A stretch of DNA of 64,000 bases, from positions 52,137,427 through 52,201,426 of the forward strand of contig CM042089.1 in NCBI GenBank assembly GCA_023512835.1. Direction: 5' to 3'. The position numbers and the translations under genes were made by a program. Below, piece by piece: positions 54,850 through 64,000 of this stretch (positions within the stretch are counted from its first letter, which is position 1; the number at the start of each line of letters is the position of its first letter). The DNA is from Taxillus chinensis. Lineage: Eukaryota; Streptophyta; Magnoliopsida; Santalales; Loranthaceae. Below the pieces are notes generated by a model, which saw only the letters and a list, made by a program, of their open reading frames with translations, was not told the DNA's origin and did no database searches.

Positions 54850-56035
54850 TGAACTATGGAGGATTAGAGGAGAAGGAGATGAGGTCTTTGGAGTTGGAAG
54901 AAGCAATGAGGATTTATTGTTCTGAAAATTAGGAGTGATAGCCTCGTGCGTCACTTGAAAGTGCATTATAAATAGGACCTTTGCCGTGGAAGCAAGCGGG
55001 TCTCAGGTTTAAGCGAGATGAACAGTGATCCGCCTGACTATCCGATGTCATTAGACTTAATGTATTAGCGCCGTCAAATAGACTGATGATGTGGCGGCCG
55101 TGCTAACCATTCAAAAATCATAGTTGTATGCATACTTTCGGATTTTAGAAACGACAATTGGCGGGCTCTAGACGTGCATTTAATGAACCATCATTATTCC
55201 TCCTCAAAAAGACGCGATGTAAGATAATCACTTGGGTTATCGTAAAGTGAGAGATTCAAGAGTCAGGAGGAAGTAGACCAACTCTCATCCAGGCTAGAGA
55301 TTGTCCGTTTGAACTATATCCGGATGATAGACAACCGAGACTGTAGAGGCCGAGTGCTAAAGAAAAATGATTCCCTTGCTGTCTTGGTGTCAAGGAAATA
55401 TGAAGTACCACAACACTTCAAATCCAAGTCATCAAAACAAGATAGAGCAATGAAGTGCAAAGAGAATCCGAACCTGTAGCTTTGAAATGTAAACTAAAAG
55501 AACAGAAGACTAACAGGTAGAGTTAGTACGTATATGGATCAAATAGTATAAGCAAGAACATCATAATCCGAACTAAAAAGAGAAACAGAACTTAGTGCAT
55601 TGAAAGGAATGTAAAAGACACATACAAACAAGTGATCATTGTTACTGAATCAAGATATATTTCAGATTAGAAATACACAAGTTCATATTGGTCAACATAG
55701 TGAAACCGTCCTGCTAAACAACGTAGCTAAGATAATTAAAAAATCATATGATTTGTCCAACTTAGGAGTCATGAGTGAGACGGTAGAGATGAACACATGT
55801 CGAAAGCAAGCAGATGATTATCCGATTAAGATGTATGGTTGAAGGAAGAAGAACATCCTTGCATGTCACATATCTGATTCAACAATACATGTCCAGGTAG
55901 ATCCGGAAGTGATAGTTTAGAGGAAGGAGCATCCGAGACATATTAGGGGAGTATTACAAAGGTTGCTCCCCCTTAGATCATGCGATCCTCTCAGTGATAG
56001 ACCCCCCCCCTCAGATAAACAGCCAGGAAAGGGGT
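54850..56035 (-). other. Copy A spacer between (lost) pol and the cassette
   Basis: No supported gene. It is collinear with 60017-61205 of copy B (for example 'AATACACAAGTTCATAT' and 'TCATATGATTTG'), so it is element sequence. Confidence 0.75.
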
Positions 56036-56426
56036 CAAATCAAGCCCGGATCCTTACTCCGTAATACTGATGATTTTGATTACGAAGAGATAGTTGAAGT
56101 AGCGTCTTCTTAAATCCGGTGTAAGGTTCCTTACTCCGTGCTCAAATCAAGCCCGGATCCTTACTCCGTAATACTGATTGCTTACTCCGTATCAATTTGG
56201 TAATGGAATCCTTATTCCGTGTAAGCGCTTCCTTACTCGTATGAAAGAGAAGGTCGGAGTGCTTACTCCACATCTGCGCTTCCTTACTCCGCATCTAGTT
56301 TCCTTACTCCGCATGAGTTAAAGGAACGGATAGCTTACTCCGTATCAGCACATCCTTACTCTGCATGAGTGAGTGGTTCGGATTCCTTACTCCGTATCTA
56401 GTTTCCTTACTCCGCATCTAATAAAG
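56036..56426 (-). repeat. Copia LTR fragment with CCTTACTCCG units
   Basis: About ten CCTTACTCCG-type units and the flanking words GTAGCGTCTTCTT match the middle of the LTR at 51310-51560. It begins abruptly inside the LTR after 'CAGCCAGGAAAGGGGTCA' and is cut at 56427 by TGTAATGACC. Confidence 0.8.
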
Positions 56427-56515
56427 TGTAATGACCCGTGTTTTGCGGCATGTAAGAAGTTAACCACAGATGCCTTGTGAGTGGAAATTGTTGGGTTTTA
56501 GGGAGTTTCCTTCAT
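56427..56515 (+). repeat. Tekay-type LTR start, truncated
   Basis: TGTAATGACC start and 'GTGGAAATTGTTGGGTTTTA' 'GGGAGTTT' match 48602-48690. The match stops at about 56515, where another repeat begins. Confidence 0.75.
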
Positions 56516-57683
56516 AATAGAGCATTAAATGCAGCAATTAATGATAATCCAGCCAAAAAATTTTCTGCAGCCCTTAAGATGCAGTCATCCATCCCTACGT
56601 TGAAAAAAAAAAGGTGGGTTTTCATTGAAGAGGGCCATCAGAAAAAAGAGAGAGCCATCATCGTGAAAAAAACACACAGAGAGAGCCATCATCGTGGGAA
56701 AAGAAACCTGCAAACCAGAGAGAGCAAAAAAAACAGAGAGAGAAAAGGAAAAAACAGAGAGTAAAAAAAAAAGAGAGAAACTCAAAAACCAGAAAAAAGA
56801 TCACTCTTCCACGCCTCCCTGACTGCCATCCTTTCAGATTAAACGCCTATTCTTCTGCAATCAACATTACAGAAAAAAACACCAGCTCCTTTTTTTTTCT
56901 CAGCAAGAAAAAAACACAAAAACAGTCCCAACTTCGGCCTTTTTTCTGCGTGTTCAGCAAGCGAAAACATAACAGATACCAATCCCTTTCCAATCCCCTA
57001 TTTCTCACGCCTACTCTCCTTATTTCCAGTCATCAAAAAACTCAAACCCAGAAAATACACCACTCCACTCTTCAAATACCAAGAAATCCCCCTCACAAAC
57101 CTCGCTGTCAGATCTTATTGGTTCTAAGCAAGTGATTATCAGCGCCGGCGGGAGCTCAAGCAGAAGATTGGCGTTGCAAAGCTTCAAAGTCGGTTCAGCC
57201 CTTATCTTTTCAATACTTTTTTCAGTTTATTTGTATCTATATTTGGTGTAATTGTTTTTTTAGCATTTTTCTAATTTTCGTTTTTTAGCTTATCTATATT
57301 TGATGTAATTGCTTTTCGGCCTTTTTTCATTATATTTTCCTGTATTTCTTCCTATGTGTATGTTGTAATATGTAAAGTATAGTAAAAAGAAAGGGAAAAC
57401 AAAAAAAGAAAAAGGAGAGAGCAGAGGGAGAACATGAAAAAAAAAGAGAAAAAAAAAGAGTGATTTTCTTTTTCTTTTGTGGATGCCATAATCACACACT
57501 CCACGTTTTTATTTTCATGCATATGTTCCTAAATTGGCTTTAAGATTTTGGGTTCACAAAACAAAAAAAAGGGGAAAGAAAGAAAGGTTTCCAAAAACAA
57601 AAAAAAAACAAAAGCAAAAAAAAAAGGGACCAAAATGTTTTTTTTACAAAACATAGAAAACAAAAAAAATGTATGTTTTGTAA

Positions 57684-57716
<33 letters not shown>

Positions 57717-58165
57717 AGAGGAAATAAAAACCATTTTTAGGACTTCAATTTCAAAAAGTAAAACCAAAAAAGCCAAAACCAATCCCTAAGATCTCATTCC
57801 CCACTTCGCACAAAAAACCCAAATTTTTAGGATTCCCTTTAAGAATTTTAGGGTAAATCAATTTTAACCATAAACTTTGACAAGTAACTTAGCCAAATGT
57901 AAAACATTGACTTGTTAGGAAATTTAGTCTAGTCACAGCAGTATAAATACAAACCTCCTCCTCCTAAATTAGATACCGAAAGGGCGTTGTAGGGGTGCTA
58001 ATCCTTCCCTACACGTAACCAACTCCCGAACCCATCTCTGATAACGCAGACCATACACTTAAAACTACTCAAAGTAGAGGGTATCCAACTGTACCCCAAA
58101 AACAGTTGGTGGCGACTCTAAAATTTCTCACCATTGCCTTAGTTTGAGCTCACCCCAAAAGGGCC
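56516..58165 (+). mobile_element. Tat/Ogre-type LTR, 3' part, with primer-site region
   Basis: The first 85 bases match 63917-64000, so this belongs to the LTR family that starts at 62471. It is very A/T-rich with poly-A/poly-T stretches (56600-57800) and no gene. It ends ACCCCAAAAACA at 58104, followed by GTTGGTGGCGACTCTAAAA (58105-58123), a form of primer site common in Tat-lineage elements, and a few more leader bases. Element sequence then stops and SIRE-like copy B begins by about 58220. Confidence 0.65.
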
Positions 58166-58406
58166 CGGACGAAAACCAGTGATGACACCACTTCTCAACA
58201 CGCGTGGTGGAATGTGGTGCAAGAGGAGCAGAAGGATCAGATGACACTCTCTCCCCCAGTTTGGCAGATCGCCGGGGAGCAACGGGAGAGCGAGCCATCA
58301 TGTGCGCCGAGTCCGCGAAGGAGGTAGACAAGGAGTGGACGGACGAGGCGCCTAGGTCCATCTTCTGTTCCATGGAAGTGGAGGAGTCGGTAAGGGCGGA
58401 GAGGAG

Positions 58407-60016
58407 TTAGGTGCCAAGAGCATCAACCTTAGCGGCAATGGCGGATATTTGGGCGCTATGAGCTTGGGCGTCACGGTCTAGCTGGGCGGAGAGCACAGCG
58501 TCGGAATGGACTGTGCCAAAAGAAGCACGCCCAAGGGCCAACTCTGGAGCTTTGGAGGACTCCCCCACATGAACAGGAGCAAGAGTGCGCTGGGCAGAGG
58601 AGTCCGCAGGAGTATCAACAGCAGCAGCAGAAGGGGCATCCGGAGCAGTAGAGGCATCCGGAGTAGCGGATGCGCTTTGACCAGATAGGTCAACAACGGG
58701 AATGGCAACAGCAGGAGAAGAAGGTCCAGCCTTAGCAGGGGAAGGACTCCGTGCGGCATGGACCGGGCTGGAGGGGTTAGGGAACGGCACATCTGGAATG
58801 GAGGCCGGCGTAAGAAAGCCTTGGTCCAAATTCCAGATGATCATGGTCTCTGGGGATTGGGTATGGCGAGTGTAAAACACCCGGAGATCGGTGTCTGGAA
58901 TGGAGGCGGTGTGGGCAAGGCTGAAACGGAGCCAAAGGTCCGTTAAGGTGTCGGCGGAGAGATGGTCAAGGTAGGCTCGGGGTTGAGGTAGGGGATGCAA
59001 AGGAGCTTCCGGAATAGATTCCGGGACATCAGCAATGGCGGCTGCAACGGCGGTATCAACCGCGGCAGCACAGCGGAAGTGGAGGGAGTGGGGACATCCG
59101 CAGTAGAAGGGGATGAGGAAATAACTCTAAGGACACTGCGCTGAGATGGCCCCGCAACCTCGGAGGGTTCGGGACGGACGCTGTGTTGGGAGGCCCGAGA
59201 AATGGAGGATGCAGCAACGGACCGAATCCGGGAGGAACGGTAAGCAGAGTTGACGTCAGGGGCATGGCTGTCGGAGGGGTCACCAACGAACTGCCTTGTT
59301 GTTCCGTGGCAGGGGAGAAGGCGGAGAGCTGCAGAGGGACGGCGGGCCGTCATATTCCCATCAGGCGTAAGATGGCGAAGGTAATAAGCCGGAGGAAATG
59401 GAACAGCATCATAGTGGGCGAAATGGTCCAGATGAAGATGCTGGAAGACAATGCTTAGTATGCGCCTGAAGGAATGGTTCTTGGGTCCATTCTGCAGCAG
59501 TCGAAACAAAAACGTCCCCCAGTCCATCGGAAGACCTTCAAAAATGCCGTACATGGCCAGAAGAAGATCGTACGGAACAGAGTCCAGAGCGGAAGTGCAA
59601 GCTAGTAAACATCGACTCAGTATGATCGCCATATAGCAATGGCGACCGTGGAAGGACTTCACCTTGTATTCCTTGCCTTTATAAGTGCAACCCATAGAAG
59701 CCGCCATGGGATCGGCATCGGGGTGCTGTGGTTCACCGGGGGGTAGATTAAGAGCAGCGCAGAGAACGGCAGGTGTGATTAGGATGGATTCACCGGGAAC
59801 AGAGGAGATGATGGAGTCGGTGGTACAGCGGATCCGTTGGTAGAACTCGACAATGTTGTCTATAAGAAGATCGACAGGATTGGATATCAAGTTGAGTATG
59901 TGAGAGGCTTCTAGAAGAGGGCGAAGATGGAAAAACCAGTCCAGAGGGTTGGAGACAGCGCTCCAATCGACCAGATGGCCGGGATTGATGCCGGAAAGAG
60001 AGATTTTGGGTGCCAT
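58407..60016 (-). pseudogene. Copia copy B 'putative plant transposon protein'-like frame
   Basis: The longest open frame of this family here: 357 residues from the ATG at 60016 (MAPKISLSGINPGHLVDWSA) to 58943. It has the conserved 'LLIDNIVEFYQRIRCTTDSI', 'SSVPGESILITPAVLCAALN', 'AASMGCTYKGKEYKVKSFHG' and 'LLAMYGIFEGLPMDWGTFLF', ending in a Ser/Pro-rich part. One frameshift near 59000 moves the rest into 59000-58407 ('PRAYLDHLSADTLTDLWLRF', 'FYTRHTQSPETMIIWNLDQG', VVDLSGQSASAT) with a helical tail that ends at a stop, in the linker before the missing peptidase. Nearly intact, so it gives the best view of the N-terminal protein. Confidence 0.78.
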
Positions 60017-61601
60017 TATAGATGAAAGTTGAAGGGCGAGAGGGAAGGCGAGGTCTTGGGGATTGAAGGAGCAATGAGAGTTTTAGGGATTTGAAAAGGG
60101 TAACACTCGTGCTTCGCAGGAATGACCAGAATATATAAGACCGAGTCCGTGAATGTCAGCGGGTCTAGGAATTTGGCGAGTGAAACAGTAAACCGCTTGA
60201 CAGGCTGATGTCATTAGTCTTGATATCGGTGCGCCTCCGAATTAAAAGATGACATGGAGACAACATGACCAAGTAAGGGTAACAGCTGTTTGCCTTCCTG
60301 GGGAAGTGTGTACATCCCGAGACATGCATTCAATGAATCATCATTATTCCTCCTCAAAAGCACGCGATATATAATAAGACATGGATTATCGCAATTTGAT
60401 AGTGTCAGGAGTCCGGAGGAATGAACCGACAATCATCCGGAATCAACGATAGTCGAGTGACGAGTATCCGGATGAAAAGTAGACCGTGTCCGTAGTAACA
60501 GAGTGCGGTGAGAGAGAAGTAGATTCCTTTGCGGTCAATAAGTCGAAGAGAAGAGAAGTACCACAACACTTCAAATCCAAGACTATGGACTAGATTTATC
60601 GATAGGGTTGCAAAGAAAATCTGAACCTGTAGCCTCAAAAAAAATAAACTAAAAATACAAAAGCTTAACAGGCAAGGATTAGTACGGATAGGAGAAAATA
60701 GTCAGTGAAGAGCTATATAATCCGAACTAATGAGAAGCAAAACTTATGCATTACAAAGAATGAAATAGACATATATATATACTAGAGAATGATCAATGTG
60801 ACTGAATCAGGGCATATGTCAGATAATAAATACACAAGTTCATATAGGTCAACATAGCGAAACTGTCCTGCTGAACGACATAGCTAAGATTAATTAAAAA
60901 TCATATGATTTGACCAAACTAGGATTCATGAGTGAAAAATGAGGAAGTGGACACATGTCAAAAGCAAGCAGTTGATTATCCGATTAAAATGCATGGTTGA
61001 AGAAAAAAAACATCCAAGCATGCCTCAATTCGTTTCAACAACGCATGTCCATCAGATCCAGTATAAAGGTTTAGAGGAGGGAGTATCTGAGACATATTAG
61101 GGGGTTATTACTGAGTTAATAGATGAAGCTTAGGCTCCCCCATAGATCATTCGATCCTCTCAATGAAAGGCTCCCGCTCGAATAGACAGCCAGGAAAGAG
61201 GTCATGAGACATATACAGGGAGTATTACTCGAATAATTTATAAAGCATTTTCTCCCCCGTAGATTGTGCAATCCTCTCGGTTGACCTTTCCGGCTTAAAG
61301 AAATTCAGCACTGTCTATCCTTTTAGGAAACTATACTTCGAGCTGATCGGATCAGCGATTGTGTATTCATCCACCAGGCATTCCGAGCTAACCCATTTCA
61401 TTTCTTCAACTATACATGTTAATAGAGTAATCTAAATGAGCAAGCATTTGTCATGTGGTGATCAGTGGAGATTAAGATCATGAAACCAGAATGAGGTTAA
61501 TCATATAAACTTCAATCATGTTTGCTTAAACGACTTCAGTCGGGAAACGCAAGCATCCTCCCACTAGGAAGTTGATATCAATATCAGAAGCATGAAGCAC
61601 G
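60017..61601 (-). other. Copy B spacer between pol and the cassette
   Basis: About 1.6 kb with no supported gene, collinear with the copy A spacer over its left 1.2 kb. Such a long gap after pol is typical of SIRE-type copia elements with an extra 3' gene. Confidence 0.75.
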
Positions 61602-62470
61602 TTAAACAGAAAGTATGATCAACATTAAGATCAGTATGTATCTACTACTATCAATAAAAGCACAATGCATGTTCTGAAAGTAAGTATACTGTTGGGTATG
61701 AAGTGAGATGTGACTTTTGAGAACATGGTCACGTATGAAGTGATAGCTGACCTCAATATGCTTCATCTTAGGGTGCATGACAGGATTATTGCTGATAGCA
61801 ATTGCGCTAGTGTTGTCACAGTAGAGTGGAATAGATGACATGTTGAAACCGTAGTCAGTAAGTTGACTTTGCATCCAGAGTAGGCGTCGCAAGAACTCCC
61901 AGCGACTATATATTCCGCCTCGGCGGTAGAGGTTGATACGACTCGCTTCTTACTGAACCATGAAATTAATCTATTTCCAAGAAACTGACACGTACCACTT
62001 GTGCTTTTCCTATCGATACGACACCCAGCGAAGTCAGCATCAGAGTATCCGGATAAGGTGAAGTTGGACTCCTTTCGGGACCAGAGTCCCAAATTCATCG
62101 TTCCCTTGAGATACCTTAATATCCGTTTAACATGAAGCATATGTGACTCCTTGGGATTCGCCTGATATCGTGCACAAATGCAAGTTGCAAACATAATGTC
62201 TGGGCGACTTGCTGTAAGTTACAGCAAGGATCCTATCATCCCTCTGTAGTTAGTCACATTTACTGATATTCCATCCACATCAGGATCTAACTTGGCACTG
62301 GCTGGCATGGGAGTTTTGACGGGAGATGAACCTTCCATACCAAACTTCTTAATAAGATCGCGAGTGTACTTAGCTTGATTAATGAAGATTCCTTCGTTCA
62401 ATTGAACTTCTATTCCAAGGAAGTAGGATAGTTCTCCCATCATGCTCATTTCAAACTTGCCTGTCATCAA
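61602..62470 (-). pseudogene. Copia copy B end of RT and RNase H (broken)
   Basis: The minus strand from the insertion point reads 'LMTGKFEMSMMGELSYFLGI', 'QAKYTRDLIKKFGMEGSSPV' and '[10 protein letters not shown]', then an in-frame TAA in place of a Tyr codon, then 'LTASRPDIMFATCICARYQ'. RNase H keeps its acidic residues: YSDADFAGCRIDRKSTSGTC, 'STAEAEYIVAGSSC' and, after a frameshift near 61885, 'PLYCDNTSAIAISNNPVMH'. The GTCQFLG motif suggests the SIRE/Maximus lineage. Residues upstream of LMTG in the same open frame are LTR sequence and not RT. Confidence 0.9.
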
Positions 62471-64000
62471 TGTTGGACCCCATTTTGTCCAGGTTGGACA
62501 TACTGACCCCATTTGATATACCTTTCTGCCCATGCCATATACCTTGTTGAATAGGTCCACAATGATCCCATACTTTCAAGGAATGGTTTACCCCAATTTG
62601 CACGAGATAGATATAATTGACACGGACGGGGGAGTCCAAAATTAATGACTTCTGCTACAAGTCTTTGAAGCGCCCCATGACCAACACCAAGTGATAGAGG
62701 ATGAAAATTGGGGACTAACGCACTTGACCGAGCTCAAATCGAACTTAAAATGAAGAAGTTATGGCCAAAACAACTTTCGTTGGAAAAAGTCAAACTTGCC
62801 AAAAGACGGTCAATGCCCCTGGTCAAATTGCCCGAAAAAGTGGCCATGCGAAATTCCTCAAAGCGTCAATTTAGGTGAATATGGATCTCCCCAAACAATC
62901 CCTGGAAAGTTATCCATTTTTGCATTTTAGGTGAAGGGTAAGAAGGAAATTAAAAGTTAAAAATAAAAATAAAATAAAATAAAAAAAACTTCAGGGTTGA
63001 CCGTTGACCTGCCGACACCTCGACCCATTGACCTTCGAAGCCTCGAGCGTCGAAGCCTCGAAGCCACGAAGATTCAAAGCCTCGAAGCCCCGCTGCCGAC
63101 ACTCCGACCTTTGACTCGCCCCCTTCGGACTTTCGAACCTTGTGAAGATACAACGCCTCGAGACTTACGACGCCAGGACTTGTGACGCCTTCGACACGCG
63201 ACTTACGAACTTGTGACGCTTTGACCTATGAACCTTCGACCCTTGACCCTCGAAGCCCCGCTGCCGACACTTCGACCTTCGACCCTTGACCCGGACGCCT
63301 GTAGACCTTCGACCCTTGACCCTCGAAGCCCCGCCGCCAACGATTCGAACCTTGACCCTTCGACCCTGGACACTCGAAGCCTATAAACCTACCGACACTT
63401 CGACCTTCGAACCTTGACCCGAACACCTGTAAGCCTTCGACCCTTCGACCCTGGACACTCGAAGCCTATAAACCTGCCGACACTTCGACCTTCGAACCTT
63501 GACCCGGACGCCTGTAAGCCTTCGACCAGTTGATCGTTGACCTTCGACCTGCCGACACTTCGACCCGTTGACCGTTGACCTTCGCCCCGCCAAAATTTCA
63601 ACCCACCGAAGCTTCGACCCTGCCGACACTTCGACTTGCCGACACTCCGACCTGCCGACACTTCGAGCCTCGACCCCTTGACCTTCGCTGGGTTGGCGTT
63701 TCTCGCCGGCTTTTCGCACGGGCTTTGGTTTTTTCTCGCCGGCGTTCACGAGACCCGTCCTCTACGCTGGCCACCTAACAAAGAATCAATTTTGCAACAA
63801 CCCTGTCAGTCACATGTGCTAAAATACAAATTCAAAAGGCAATCACGAGCTGCCTTGTTTTCCGCACAAGCTGTCCACCCGACAAAGCATCAAATCTGCA
63901 AATTAAAATACTGCATCAATAATATAGCATTTAATGCTGCAATTAATGACATTCTAGCCAAAAAAAATTTCTACAGCCCTTTAAGATGCAGTCGTCCGCC
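62471..64000 (+). mobile_element. Start of a long Tat/Ogre-type LTR, leaving the window
   Basis: TGTTGGACCCCATTTTGTCC begins exactly where the copia RT breaks off, so this is the left end of an insertion (candidate target copy ATCAA at 62466-62470). It contains a CGAAG/TCGAC-rich minisatellite and, from 63917, sequence shared with 56516-56600. Combining the two pieces, the LTR would be about 3 kb. No coding sequence. Confidence 0.65.
62990..63690. repeat. CTTCGACC/TCGAAG minisatellite
   Basis: Imperfect short words (TTCGACC, CTCGAAGCC, TTGACC, CTGCCGACACTTCGACC) repeat for about 700 bp. A higher-order period of 85 bp is visible: CGACCCTGGACACTCGAAGC occurs at 63361 and again at 63446. The ORFs overlapping it are products of the repeat. 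Confidence 0.9.

Larger units (their letters stand above)
50562..56426 (-). mobile_element. SIRE-like copia copy A (pol lost)
   Basis: Minus strand: 3' LTR (50562-51997), purine tract ATTGGGGGAGAT at its edge (about 51998-52010), C48 peptidase frame, transposon-protein-like frame, a spacer, then a piece of LTR (56036-56426). No pol is present. Copy B shows that this cassette lies downstream of copia pol. The direct join of spacer to LTR sequence at about 56035 indicates an internal deletion removing pol, gag and part of the 5' LTR. The left flank 5-mer is ATAAG; its partner is not found. Confidence 0.8.
58220..62470 (-). mobile_element. SIRE-like copia copy B (3' part)
   Basis: Minus strand: end of RT and RNase H (62470-61602), spacer, transposon-protein-like frame (60016-58407). 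It is cut on the left by the Tat-type fragment, so the C48 domain and 3' LTR are missing, and on the right by an LTR at 62471. It proves that the cassette lies downstream of copia pol. Confidence 0.83.

Noticed and set aside
56600..57800. Organelle DNA insertion or gene in the A-rich tract
   Set aside because: Long poly-A and poly-T runs and no recognisable plastid or mitochondrial gene; it falls inside a Tat-type LTR.
62995..63778. Overlapping ORFs on both strands at 63 kb
   Set aside because: Open frames arise from the CGAAG/TCGACC minisatellite in several phases; no conserved domain.

Overview
The window is nuclear DNA of a flowering plant, most likely a eudicot with a large repeat-rich genome. 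All recognisable coding sequence belongs to plant LTR retrotransposon lineages: Ty3/gypsy Athila, Tekay/Del chromovirus and Ogre/Tat, and Ty1/copia including a SIRE-like family. I found no host gene, tRNA, rRNA, CRISPR array or bacterial-type operon. Nearly every reading frame carries stops or frameshifts, so I annotate elements and broken domains rather than working genes. Species cannot be decided from the sequence.

Left nest (1-29.6 kb). A plus-strand copia element (gag, protease, integrase, RT, RNase H, purine tract, 3' LTR ending near 29.63 kb) is the oldest layer. Its gag region is interrupted by a plus-strand Athila element (call it Athila-1, ending at 22562) and by a Tekay-type solo LTR (22823-24797, 5-bp target duplication GATAG). 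Athila-1 is itself split inside pol by a complete 9.2-kb minus-strand Tekay element (4516-13742, duplication ATTAA), and its 5' LTR is cut by a SIRE-like copia LTR (1-1080).

Middle nest (29.6-50.6 kb). A minus-strand Ogre/Tat element (ORF1 and gag pieces) is split by a second, minus-strand Athila element (Athila-2, 31002-45583) and by a deleted Tekay element (47178-50334, duplication CCGGA). Athila-2 contains an Athila-type solo LTR (36369-37699, duplication TTGCC).

Right part (50.6-64 kb). Two partial minus-strand SIRE-like copia copies (A, 50562-56426; B, about 58.2-62.47 kb) are separated by a Tekay/Tat LTR chimera (56427-58165). A further long LTR begins at 62471 and leaves the window.

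The most notable pattern is a shared 3' cassette downstream of pol. Both Athila elements and SIRE copy A carry a protein resembling the 'putative plant transposon protein' family, then a low-complexity or coiled-coil linker, then a C48 (Ulp1/SENP-like) cysteine peptidase domain; copy B keeps only the first part. In Athila-1 the whole cassette lies in one 770-codon frame with six stops. A second notable pattern is that Tekay and Athila-1 LTRs, from different Ty3/gypsy clades, share several hundred bases in the same transcriptional sense, including an ACGT-core near-palindrome upstream of the TATA box and CACGTG motifs.
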